From: Gracilaria domingensis
Lineage: Eukaryota; Rhodophyta; Florideophyceae; Gracilariales; Gracilariaceae
NCBI GenBank assembly: GCA_022539475.1
Contig: VCMS01000111.1
Span: 62,001 to 126,000 of the forward strand
Direction of reading: 5' to 3'
DNA: 64,000 nt
The notes under the pieces: model-generated
Told to the model about the DNA's origin: nothing
The model's database searches: none
Seen by the model: only the letters and a program-made list of their open reading frames with translations
Program-made: the position numbers and the translations under genes
Part shown: piece after piece, positions 19,876-29,940 of the stretch
Layout of the letters: each line of letters begins with the position of its first letter
How positions within the stretch are numbered: the stretch's first letter is position 1

Positions 19876-20430
19876 TCACTCAATCACCTTTGTTTCGCAG
19901 CTTCCTTGTTCTATCTTCACCTTTCGTAGACTGTCGAGCAGAGAGTCTTCAATGCTTGAAGCAGTTGAGTTTGCTTCTCTTTCGAGGAACACACTCCCGG
20001 CGCCATTGTCTTTCTCTTTGAAGTCAAGTACCTTGGCAACCTTGCCAGCCACGTAGGTTTCGTCGTCAAGGCTGATAGACGTGGGTGACGAAATCTCACA
20101 AAGAGGACGAGGGTTATGTTTACCCTTCAAATGGCTTTCATCAACAGAAAATGTTACAAGCATATTCACAAGATCTGGAATATCCGACCAAGTCTGCGCA
20201 AGGGCTCGACGACGGCGTTTTGTCCGTGCCCAGTCTGGGGTGCGCCCATCCGCAGCAGCGTGCAGTACCAGATCATCGCAATTCATTACTGGTACATCAC
20301 AGACGTAACAATAACATTGAGTGCATGGACTTCTGGACCCGTTCCAGCGAGATGGACAGTCGGGTCGTGAGTGTGGCCAGCTTTGAATCTTGATGTGCTC
20401 CGAGTGTACGACGACATCTGTTCCCTGCAT
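19876..20430 (-). CDS. Cys-rich CYCYVCD-motif protein, uncharacterised eukaryotic family
   Basis: From the ATG at 20428-20430 the product has 184 residues. Residues 6-75 contain DVVVHSEHIKIQSWPHSR, then CTQCYCYVCDVPVMNC and a downstream HAAADGRTPDWARTKRRRR. This order of WPHSR, a Cys cluster, His and Trp is like an uncharacterised domain in plant and algal proteins (D/W-PH-x-R ... C-x2-CYCYVCD ... C ... H-x-A ... W). The cysteines probably bind zinc. The C-terminal half is acidic and Ser-rich. The frame continues upstream with a hydrophobic segment but without ATG, so I kept the shorter form. An upstream exon remains possible. Confidence 0.6.
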   Translation of the reverse strand: MQGTDVVVHSEHIKIQSWPHSRPDCPSRWNGSRSPCTQCYCYVCDVPVMNCDDLVLHAAADGRTPDWARTKRRRRALAQTWSDIPDLVNMLVTFSVDESHLKGKHNPRPLCEISSPTSISLDDETYVAGKVAKVLDFKEKDNGAGSVFLEREANSTASSIEDSLLDSLRKVKIEQGSCETKVIE

Positions 20431-22196
20431 GGTGTGACGGAAAGAGTCCGTTAGGATTGTGCGCAGCAAAACAAAGTACGACAGAAGAATGGTGCTTGTC
20501 GCGGCGATGTGTATGGGGAAGAGTGGGGCGTATCTTGGCAAGCACACCAGACGTTCAGGCTCCGCTCCGTGCGAGAACCGTAGCGAGAAGTCGTGACGGA
20601 CGTTCACTTTGCGCGGATAGTTGAGTGTGTCTTAGGGGAAGGGGATAGTTGAATTTCGATATGCAATTTTGTGTGCGGTGTCTCCGTTGCGGACATATAT
20701 GTGCGTAAACTGGGTGCCCAGCGTCGTGCTTCTTCGAAATCCCCCCCCGGGTTCGCAAGACTCACGTTCCTTACGACGGCTACCACTTCGAGTCTGGTGG
20801 AATTAACTTCCTAAGGTGTGAAGTCATCGACCGCGAAAAAAGGTTTTCGTTTGAGGTGACAAACAGTTAAAACAGCGAAAGTGACAGGAACCACGTGTCT
20901 CATATAAAAAAATCTCAAGACTAACGAAGAAATGACCATCGACTTGTTGCGAAAGAGCTTCGTTGAGGTTGCTCAGCCATTTCCACCTCAAAACAAGAAG
21001 CATCTTGAGCACTGGTGAAAGCACATCGTTCGCTTCTGGTTGTAAGCGTTCCGTACACCCTTCGCACTGAGTATCATACATTCGGCAGAAGCTTACTCCA
21101 TCCAGTACTCTCTTTCTTTCTGGTCCTTTCATTGGTGGGGAAAAGGTATGACCTGTCACGATGAGGTCACAGAAACCAGCTCTTCAAACATGGGAGTTTT
21201 GCTGCTCAAGGATACAAGGCGAACGTTCTAAGCAAAAGCTTGACCTGGCGCAGGCTTCAGTGGGCTCCAACATGAAGAACTACACCCTGTGTTCTGTATT
21301 GTTACCGGTGTTTAGTATTTCTTTATAACTGACATATCTCAGATCGTACGCCTCTCTAAAGGAGAAAAGGTTTCATTTACAGCTCTACTTCTCTCTCTAA
21401 TAGAAATCTGATGTCCATACATTAAAGAAGAAGTCTCTCTCCACATGAGCTTCATATACGCATCACCACAGAACTTCATGTACGCATCACCACAGAACCC
21501 CACTTGGAGTACAGAACTCTTCAGATATCGATGCGCCTCCAGATTGTGGTTTCCGTTTTGAGAAGAGAGATGATTTGGTTAGCCCTCCTTGTAGATCAAC
21601 AGAATGTTTTGCAACCATTCAGAAGGCCGTCCTGAGATGTCTCGAGCCCCATCTCTCGCACCACAATTCTAAAAACCCTCCCTGGGAACAGGGTTTAACA
21701 AGGTACTGGCCATACCCGTAACAAAAACCCCAGTTCGGTGCCTTTGGATATGGAAGACTTTACAATGAGTTCATTTCGTTGCTTTTCCTCGCGTGATACG
21801 TCAATCTGTTTGGTAAATTGAGCATCTTCAGAAGGAAGGTAACTAACATTCACGTTGTCATTGCTCATATGCACAGGCCTGCTCTTGAGAAGTTATTTTC
21901 TTCATGGAGATCACGAAGAAACGAGAGGTGCAGGGCGCAGAGATATCCATCTTCCCTTCCCTTGAAGTAGACTTACCCCACCTTAGGTTTATAGATCTTG
22001 AGGATATCTCTTGTCTTCATGCACTTCCATTGTTTCCAACTGAAGATTTTTGCGGCCAGCCATCACCACAAGCGGCGAAGCGAGCCGCTGTGGGTGAGCT
22101 ACACCAACCTGTGTGAAAATCAAGGATATGTACATACCGAAGGTACAAGGGTAGGTTGGCGATATGTGTGGTCGTGGATGAAAATCATGTTCTTTG
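20431..22196. other. Long intergenic region, short direct repeat only
   Basis: This 1.8-kb stretch lies between the start of the Cys-rich gene and the 3' end of kinase 1. A 24-bp direct repeat (21451-21474 and 21475-21498, one mismatch) is present. Short frames such as 20824-21159 (minus, 111 codons) lack recognisable features. I see no RNA gene. Confidence 0.45.
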
Positions 22197-23936
22197 TCAT
22201 TTACTACCGCTGGAAAAAATAGATCTAGGAGAGGTGAGCTGGTCGAAGTCAATTGACGTAATTCTTGAAAGCAACCCTCCGCTTCTTTGCTTCACCAAGA
22301 GCTCAGAGTGCTCGTCAACACGGGATCTGTCCTTGTAGACGTACTCAAAACCAATCATGATTCCTCTTGGGTCCCGCTGATGAGGTGGGGGAATGTGTGA
22401 CGAACTCTCGTCAATTTGTCCGCTCATATAATCTCCGACACTTACACCCTCTAGCTTGCTGAGGTCAAAATTGTCTAACACGTCTGATAGGCGACCACCT
22501 GTGCAAATGTCCGAAACACTTGGCGAACATGTTTTGCTATACACTGCGTCCCAGTCAATGTTTCGGAAGAAAGAATGTCGTTTCGCCTTATCAATCGATA
22601 GTCTCTTCCGCGGGTCCTTCTGTAACAAACCTCGAAGGAGTTCTCGCGCCTCCGATGAAACCCACATTGGAAGGTACAGCTTCTCGTTTCGGATGCGTTG
22701 GAATACGTCTCGCGTCCGGTGTGCGTCAAATGGAAACGTGCCGACTATGATTCTGTATAACATAACCCCGAAGCTCCACATATCTGCTTCAAACGAATAT
22801 GGCTTTCCCGCCAGCATTTCCGGAGATAAATAGTTTCTCGTTCCGCATATACTGGCGGTTCTCAGGGCCCGTGTTCCACTTTCATGCTCGAGTAATTGCT
22901 TCGCTAATCCAAAGTCTCCAATTTTGACATGACCTGCCTCATCTATGAAAATGTTCTCAGGCTTTAGATCGCGATATACTACACCATGCGAATGTAGATG
23001 TTCGAGACCAAGAATGATTTCGCAAGCTATAAGTCTCGTCTGAGACTCTGACAATCTCGGGTATCGCTTCATGCGACCAGAATTAGCGGCTTGAACGTAA
23101 TCTCTGCCATCAAATGGTATGCTCTTAATACCTTTTTGTTTGATATAGGAGGCTAGGTCCCCTCCAGGACAGAAAGGTGAGGCAATGAAAAGACTAGCGT
23201 CAGATTGGAAAGCAAACTCAACGTGAAGGAGAAAAGGGTGACGTCCAGACTTTTCCATAATAAGCCTCTCCGAAGATACATGCCGAAAGGCCTTCGCAGT
23301 TTTGAAGGTATGAATCTTATCAATGATTTTCAAAGCATACATTTTTGCATCGTGTGATGATTGGACCATGAACACCTTTCCGCCTCCACCTCGTCCTATA
23401 ATGGATTCAATCCTCAGGTTGGACAGGTTCGGTAATGGATATCTCAAGACCTCTGTTAGACCGCGGCGCCAGGCCTTCATATCCTCCTCATTTCGCTTTA
23501 TGCGAATATGCATTATCTCGTTGTCTCCTGCCTTATCATGCCCCAAGCACACTCGAGAACTTCCATCGTCTCTCTGTTCGATACAAGTATGGTACTGATG
23601 AAGAGGAAAGACGGACACCACGTCATTGATAGTGGATACCTCCTGTTGTTCCTCAGTTTCCGCTCGAAATACAACGATTGTCGATCCTCGTAGTTCTGCA
23701 TAGTATCGTTTTGCCCTTTGGAATCTCGCAGTCTTAAAGTACGCCTCTCCGGAAGCTATCAGGGCTTGTCCAATAAATAGTTTGAGGTGTTCATCTGAGT
23801 TTGCCAGCCCTTTATTGTTTGGGAGAGAAGCGTAATATGCAGCAAGGGACTGAGGTCTATGTCTTCGGGATATCATCGTTTCCGTGCCGGTGTGTTTATT
23901 CTCATATCGACTCCTCAGAAGGGCCCATTCCGGCAT
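22197..23936 (-). CDS. PH-domain AGC-type protein kinase, paralogue 1
   Basis: The 579-residue product has a PH domain at about 58-165 and a Ser/Thr kinase domain at about 174-457, the order seen in AKT/PKB. The glycine loop is GRGGGGKV, the ATP Lys is Lys203 (YALKIIDK) and helix-C Glu is Glu223. The catalytic loop is VYRDLKPEN and the DFG is intact (KIGDFGLAK). The activation segment reads SICGTRNYLSPEML where AGC kinases usually have TFCGTPEYLAPE. The C-terminal tail has GFEYVYKDRS, a possible degenerate hydrophobic motif. It probably signals from membrane phosphoinositides, but lipid binding is not shown. The start is the first ATG. A paralogue lies about 3.5 kb upstream on the same strand. 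Confidence 0.88.
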   Translation of the reverse strand: MPEWALLRSRYENKHTGTETMISRRHRPQSLAAYYASLPNNKGLANSDEHLKLFIGQALIASGEAYFKTARFQRAKRYYAELRGSTIVVFRAETEEQQEVSTINDVVSVFPLHQYHTCIEQRDDGSSRVCLGHDKAGDNEIMHIRIKRNEEDMKAWRRGLTEVLRYPLPNLSNLRIESIIGRGGGGKVFMVQSSHDAKMYALKIIDKIHTFKTAKAFRHVSSERLIMEKSGRHPFLLHVEFAFQSDASLFIASPFCPGGDLASYIKQKGIKSIPFDGRDYVQAANSGRMKRYPRLSESQTRLIACEIILGLEHLHSHGVVYRDLKPENIFIDEAGHVKIGDFGLAKQLLEHESGTRALRTASICGTRNYLSPEMLAGKPYSFEADMWSFGVMLYRIIVGTFPFDAHRTRDVFQRIRNEKLYLPMWVSSEARELLRGLLQKDPRKRLSIDKAKRHSFFRNIDWDAVYSKTCSPSVSDICTGGRLSDVLDNFDLSKLEGVSVGDYMSGQIDESSSHIPPPHQRDPRGIMIGFEYVYKDRSRVDEHSELLVKQRSGGLLSRITSIDFDQLTSPRSIFSSGSK

Positions 23937-24757
23937 CTCCAGTGCTGAGCAAAGGACCCTCCTTGTTCCAGTCGTATGATATTGAGATGAACTTATTAGC
24001 TATATACGTCCCAACCTTATGTGTCAATGGTGTTCTCACTAGTTCAGCCAACAGGATGCGATACTTGTTGTCTATCAGTTTGACATATTGAGTCACATCG
24101 TTCGCAAAACACGCCTGGAGTTAGTATTTGGTTACGGGGAATCAATTCAGAATCTTTGATTATAGACGGCAACCGCTACAGTCTATAGATACTGTCATTT
24201 CCCTCCAAGCAATGAAGCCTTGCTCATCATGTTTCCATTCTAAGAATGGTTTGTTTAAAAGGTCGGCACGACATTTCAAGAAGGGAAGTGAAAACCAATC
24301 ACAACCGTTCAGAATCTGAAGTAGCTGCTGTTTTTGATGAATCATGAAGATAGAAACTGCCATCGGCTCAGCTGCGCAGCCTAAAGAGAAGCATCGGGGA
24401 TATCAGAGCGGACGCAAGAATCGAATTGGAAGATGTTCATGGCATTGCTATACAAACTAGTCGCAATTACGTGGCATACCTTGGTATTGATAGCTCCTTA
24501 TCTGCCTCTTATGTGACTCGGCTGTTAAATTTATGGGAGAGAACCAAAGAATGCTAAAAGTATACGACCGCTTGTTATCGAAATAAATAGATCACTTCAT
24601 GTACTATGCAACGTGAAGAACACGGTGTTCTCCGGGCCTTCTACAGCAAGATTGGGTAGCGCACCATTGTGGTATTCTAAAGGGCGGCTTGGGACCATAC
24701 AAAGAATCCAACTCTGTCCAAATATTGCAAGCTCTCCGCATGGAAAAGGACAACACG
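23937..24757. other. Intergenic region upstream of kinase 1
   Basis: I see no gene or repeat in this 0.8-kb stretch, which presumably contains the kinase 1 promoter. It ends at the hAT-like element. Confidence 0.4.
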
Positions 24758-25193
24758 CAGGGGTTGGTTCCAATCGATTGCTTGCGCAATCGATTGCAAT
24801 CACCAATCGCAATCGGCGATTGCTTCAAGAGCTAGTGATTGCAATCTGATTGCAGATGGCAAGCCCAATTGCAATCTGATTGCAAATGTCAAGCCCAATG
24901 TGCAATCAGATTGCAATCGACTATACTGTTGACATCCGGAAAAGCCGTTCTGAAGTTATTAGTACGTAAACAAAGCTTTCTCTACACTCTCATATTATGT
25001 TTGAGATTAGCGTAGAGTTAACATGCAATGTAGAACATAACGAGAGCTGCCAGATCTACGTTGTATTGCAATCGCGATTACGATTGCACAAAGACTCCCA
25101 ATCGCAATCGTGATTGCGAAGGAGAGAGATGATTGCAATTGCAAACGGTGAGGGTGATTGCAATTTCTCGCAATCGGGTTGGACCAACCCCTG
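24758..25193. mobile_element. hAT-like non-autonomous element (MITE), 436 bp
   Basis: The element begins CAGGGGTTGGTTCCAA and ends with the near reverse complement TTGGACCAACCCCTG, forming terminal inverted repeats. The flanking 8-mers are ACAACACG (24750-24757) and ACAACATT (25194-25201), which agree at six of eight positions, like an aged 8-bp target duplication. CAGGG-type ends with 8-bp duplications are typical of hAT transposons. Both ends are packed with copies of ATTGCAATC/GATTGC in both orientations, like subterminal transposase-binding repeats. There is no transposase, so movement would depend on an autonomous relative. Confidence 0.7.
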
Positions 25194-25417
25194 ACAACAT
25201 TGTTGGCAACACGGAATGGATTCGAATATGTTCTGATACCTGTATCGTGTCATAATCAATGCTTGATAAGTACTCCAGGAACGTATCTGCGCATCCTCCA
25301 CCTTCTTTTTACTGCGGACGAGAGTCCTCAATTACAGGACTATAGTAAAACTATCTGCAGATAGTTTTCTCTCGCTAAGAAGGCTAAAAACGGATGAGTA
25401 TGTTCTCTAATCAACGT

Positions 25418-25905
25418 TTCTCTCTCTCTCTGTTTATGGGTATAACAGCCTAATTCCGGCACGCTACATTTCTGGTGAAAGAAACGTTCTCTCACTGAGA
25501 AGGCCAAAATTCAATGTTTGCGAATCAAGATCGCGTTGTTTGGCTAAAGCAGGGATAGTGTGTCTTCGAGAAGCGTTCGTCAGAGGACACCGAGGAACGA
25601 AATGTTCCGGGCTTTTCTTAACATTCAAACCACATTCGCATCTCAACGTTTTCTTTCGCATGTAAGAGGCGACAGGATGAAGAAAAGAAACGTGGCCGGT
25701 GTAGAACTGGATCCTCCCCCTTGCCTATTTGGCTGTCGACAGTGATCCTACCCTTGTATTTTTCTGTGCAGCCTTGAGTAGTTTCTCCTTGATTTTTCCT
25801 ATTACGCTGATCGTTTGAACTCTCGTGGAAGATGTCGTCCTGGAGCTTCAAGAATAAAGGTACATGTGACACCTCTCAAAACATGACGTGCATCCACTCC
25901 AGCAT
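25418..25905 (-). mobile_element. Decayed non-LTR retrotransposon 3' end
   Basis: On the minus strand a frame covering 25464-25661 contains LRCECGLNVKKSPEHF followed by VPRCP, a C-x-C...H...C knuckle like the C terminus of LINE reverse transcriptases. A preceding fragment (25618-25872) is in another frame, so the open frame is broken. The coding part is followed by a tail that ends in a GA-repeat (25418-25431), as in LINEs with microsatellite 3' ends. The same tail recurs inverted at 47331-47428. The element is 5'-truncated and inactive. Confidence 0.6.
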
Positions 25906-27459
25906 GGTGCTTCTACAGATGCAACCCGGGAGGTAGTCAAACTCGTCCGAGCGATCGGTCAATTCGCTGGTCGCCCTCCTGGACCTGCGTGGTATCTCGC
26001 TAAAATGCCCTCGATTAGCTGCACGTAAAGGCACGTGCTACTCGCCTCCTCGTGGTGTGCCTGGACTCGATCCGAATTTTAACAGAGAGACGAAATGAGT
26101 AAGCGTACGGGTCTACGGAGGCCAAAACTGACGATGACGATGAAAAAATATCATTATCTTGTCTTGATGCGCTTTGGAGAAGAAAGGCTTTCTTTACAAT
26201 CGTATGGGTCAGCGCACATGCTTGTTGCGCTGAAAGAGAGCTTTTCTCTTTATTACAGGTGCCTTGCTTGTGCGACCTGCCCCTGCAAAGCGATAGCCAC
26301 GAGGAGTGGGAGGGTTGGGTTCGAAAAGCGAACGGCAAAGCGGAGTGCGCTGGTGTAAAGAGCGTACGATCTGAGCAAGACGCGAACGATCGACAGATAT
26401 CTTGCATAGGCCGCCGCCACCGACGTTGAGCTCCAGGCTTGACTGATGAAATAGCGCACTCCTCATCCAAATAAATTCCTTTCTTCGTTCCTTGAAATAT
26501 CAAAAACTCTCTGTGGTTCGCCTTCTTCAACTCAAAATGATTAAGCATGACCCGTCAAAGTTTTTGGCCTTCCTTAGGAGAGAGAAATACGTATAGAGTT
26601 GGCGTAGATCTCCTGCTTCTTCGCAGTCAGGAGTTGCAGACCATACTAAAGAAGAAAGAAGCGAGTATTGGGAGGAAGAAGGTGGTAAGCATCATTAGCA
26701 AAACGCGTGCGGTGGGAAACACGTAAGAAATCTATTATTTTCTCATCGTAGTTCAGTAAGTGTAGTACGGCTATTTCGTTGTGGTCAGTGGTTGCAAGAG
26801 CGAGCTATAATAATAATAGCTCGTTGGGTCTTGAGCAAACTCACGCGTAGGAGCAGAATCAGCTCCATCGTTTTCATAAACACAGAGAGAGAGAGAGAGA
26901 GATAATTTACAGATCCCAAAAGAAAAGGTACGACGGGGCCGTAGACCACACAAAGGCGAAAAAAACCATGCTGACGCTCAATAACGACCTGGCTTCTTCT
27001 TCAGTATGATTCGCTACAGTAGCGCCAAAACACATTGAAGTAGCATTCTTCTGGGGAAGACCCGGACTCTTTTACCTTCTCTCTCACTAGAGCGTTTACA
27101 CACCCCTTGTAGATAATTAAACTCCCCCCAGATGGAATTTGATACGAACGATAAGGGTGTTGCAATTTGCCGCGGCGTGGAGATACTGCTCAATCGGATT
27201 GCATGACCCGGAGCAGAACTGAGATTGAACTTCCATCCATTCTCTGTTTTCTGTTCTATTACAGTGCTTACGAATATCAACATGTTAGAATAAAACGATG
27301 TAACGATCCTCTTGCGTTTTATGAGTCAGGTGTTAGTTGCTAATCTGCATCATGTTCAACGCCAACCTCTAAAACAAAAATGTCGAACGCTTCATGAAGT
27401 ACTATTACGCCACTGGAACTGCAGCTCTTCGCGAAGCAAAAAATTAGCTCCATCTTCGA
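25906..27459. other. Intergenic region, probable further repeat debris
   Basis: No protein gene is recognisable in these 1.55 kb. A GA-repeat lies at about 26884-26901. A minus-strand frame at 26015-26548 has no motif I can identify and may be retroelement-derived. Confidence 0.4.
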
Positions 27460-29136
27460 CTAAAAGCCTTGGAAATGGGGGCTCAGATCAGCATCGATGG
27501 ACGCAATCTTTGAGAACAAGCTTCCTGACTTGGCAGAGATAGAGAGTGGAGAGGCAACACTTTCCAAAGGAGTATTCACGTACTCATAACCGATCAAAAC
27601 ATTCTCCAAAGCAACATATTGAGAAATGTTCTGCGCAATCATCTTATCAGCTTCAGGTGTGAATTCCCCAACAGTTTCATTTTCAACATGACGAAGATCA
27701 AAGTTGTGCAGCGCATCCAGTGGGGTTGCCCCAGTATGCATGTCAGGAATGCAGGCTTCGTAGCGGAGATTGAGAACATCGTTCCATTTTATATCACGAA
27801 AGAATGGATGCTTCTTGACGGTGTTCACTGAAAGTCTCCTAGTCGGATCTTTGTTCAGCAAGCCAGCCAAAAGATCTTGAGCATCGGGCGAGAGAAACGG
27901 CGGGATGAGTACTTTGTCGTACTTGATTCTTTCAAACAGATCCTTTGCTCTTTGTGCATGGTAAGGATAATCGCCGGACATAATCCTGTACAACATAACT
28001 CCGAGACACCACAAGTCCACTTCAAAGGAATACGGCTTACCCATAAGCATTTCCGGAGCCACATATGTGCGAGTCCCGCAAATTGTATTGGTTCTTAGGC
28101 ACCCATCGCGAGATGATTTGTCGTCCAGGTATTTCGCCAAACCCAAATCTCCAATTCGAATGTGCCCCGACTCATCGATGAAAACATTCTCTAGTTTGAG
28201 ATCCCTGTACACAACATCAAACATGTGAAGGTGCTCCAGCCCCAATATTACTTCAGCGGCAATCAAACGTGCTTGCCATTCTGGAAGATGAGATGGCGAC
28301 ACGTGATATGTCCTGGAATCAACGACGACTTCTGACGGCTGACCCGGTTGGTCCAGCTTAGCTCGCATATATGATGCCAAATCGCCCCCCGCGCAAAATG
28401 GAGTTGCCATGTACAAGCATGTATTAGTTTGAAACGCGAAACAAAGGGGTACCACAAAAGGATGCGGTGCAACGGTAGCCATAATTTGACGTTCAGCAGC
28501 AACATGAGTGAAAGACGAAACCGATCTCATAATATCCGACTTCTGCATCACTTTGAGAGCATAATACTTGTCGTCATGAGAAGATTGAACCATGAGGACT
28601 TTGGAACTGAACCCAGACCCGATGATTGCCTGTACACTTAGGTTTGGAATCGAAGGTAGCGGATGCGACTGGAGTATGGAAAGCGCCTGTGTCCAGATCT
28701 TCGCTTCGTCTTCGGAAAGCAACTTAATATACAATAAAGACTTTTGGACAGAGATGGGCTGTCGCGGCGTGATATATATTCGCGCACAATTGTCAACCTT
28801 CTGTACCAGATCGAAGCTGTATTTGTGAACGGAAAGCACGCCCATAACGTCATCTAAACTTGAGTCTCGTGCATTCGCATGCGCTAGGTTTCGAAAGGCG
28901 ACAATTGTGCAGCTTCTCAGTTGCGCATGGTAGAGTCTTGAGCGATGTAAAACAGAGGCCTTGTAGAACAGTTGCCCCTCAGCACGGAGCGGTAGCTTCT
29001 TGAAAAGACAGAGATGATCAAGGTGCGGATTAACTCTAAAAGACTGTGTGCTAGAGCTTGCGGAGGGTGCATTCGGCTCAAATGGGAGTGGGACATTGCG
29101 TTGCAGCGAGTTTCGAATAAAACTGCGTCCCCGCAT
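27460..29136 (-). CDS. PH-domain AGC-type protein kinase, paralogue 2 with DLG motif
   Basis: The 558-residue product is a diverged paralogue of the 22.2-kb kinase, sharing LDxVMGVL/VHKYS-like PH features (about 50-155), VQSSHD-KYYALK and the CGGDLASY-like hinge region. The kinase domain spans about 165-445: GSGFSSKV loop, Lys195, Glu215 and VYRDLKLENVF. The magnesium-binding motif is DLG (RIGDLGLAK) rather than DFG; Asp330 is kept, so activity remains plausible. The activation segment is TICGTRTYVAPEML. The tail contains VLIGYEYVNTP, matching GFEYVYKD in paralogue 1. The start is the first ATG. Divergence plus intervening transposons suggests an old tandem duplication. Confidence 0.88.
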   Translation of the reverse strand: MRGRSFIRNSLQRNVPLPFEPNAPSASSSTQSFRVNPHLDHLCLFKKLPLRAEGQLFYKASVLHRSRLYHAQLRSCTIVAFRNLAHANARDSSLDDVMGVLSVHKYSFDLVQKVDNCARIYITPRQPISVQKSLLYIKLLSEDEAKIWTQALSILQSHPLPSIPNLSVQAIIGSGFSSKVLMVQSSHDDKYYALKVMQKSDIMRSVSSFTHVAAERQIMATVAPHPFVVPLCFAFQTNTCLYMATPFCAGGDLASYMRAKLDQPGQPSEVVVDSRTYHVSPSHLPEWQARLIAAEVILGLEHLHMFDVVYRDLKLENVFIDESGHIRIGDLGLAKYLDDKSSRDGCLRTNTICGTRTYVAPEMLMGKPYSFEVDLWCLGVMLYRIMSGDYPYHAQRAKDLFERIKYDKVLIPPFLSPDAQDLLAGLLNKDPTRRLSVNTVKKHPFFRDIKWNDVLNLRYEACIPDMHTGATPLDALHNFDLRHVENETVGEFTPEADKMIAQNISQYVALENVLIGYEYVNTPLESVASPLSISAKSGSLFSKIASIDADLSPHFQGF

Positions 29137-29940
29137 TGCAGGGATGTTCGCAAAAGAGTATGATGAACGGTGTGGACAGAGGTGACGGCAGCAGACCTGA
29201 TGATGTGAGCAAGAATATTTGGGGCAAGAAGGCCATGCGGAGGGTGTCAGGTGCTCATGGAGCGTTCAGCTAGAGACGAGTGAAATGACTGGCGCCAGAG
29301 CAGGCATATTTCTGCGTAGCCGCCGTGGTGGAGGGTATGATTGATATGTCCGAGAGCGCGTTAAGGCAAATTGACGAATGCGGACCCCGTACAGGCAACA
29401 TCGATTGTTGTTCTGGGTGTTTGTAATCAACATTGAGACACATTTTGGGCTGCTTCAGTATGAGAGCTGAGCAACATGGCCACCTCAAGAACGGGTGGAT
29501 GAGATGACGGCTGGAAGATAGGAAGATTCATACTATGAACTTCAGACCATGAAGTGGATGCACTAAGGGATGCGGAGGCGGGGCCAGCTCCGCAAAGCTT
29601 CCCGAAAGGGAGTCTTGGTTGGGCGCGTCAAGAGTGCGTTATGAACGAGACGGCGGAAACTTCAAAATACGCGGAATAAGCGGACGTGAAGGACGACTGT
29701 CTCAGCGTGGCAAATGCCTATTAACTTTTGCAGTATACAGTAGGGTATCCTTGTATAAGGATACTCTTTTTGATACCACTGAACTTTCGAGTCCTGTACA
29801 TTGATCCCAAACCCGAACGCATTCCAATTTCTTGCAGCTCTCGCATGTGCTTGCTTCTACCCCAGGGGTAGCTAGAAAGCGGTAGCACTTCACTCTTCTC
29901 CTTGCTATAACCATTGACTCTAGTTCAGTCACCAACCGAG
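29137..29940. other. Divergent intergenic region with small hairpin
   Basis: This 0.8-kb region lies between the starts of kinase 2 and Nup62. At 29744-29763 an 8-bp inverted repeat (GTATCCTT, loop GTAT) is followed by a T-run. I see no gene. Confidence 0.45.

Noticed and set aside
20824-21159. Minus-strand 111-codon frame with several Cys
   Set aside because: The Cys spacing matches no zinc finger I know, and composition is not convincing.
26015-26548. Minus-strand 177-codon frame next to the LINE remnant
   Set aside because: I looked for reverse-transcriptase motifs (the YxDD box) and found none; it may be repeat debris but cannot be called.
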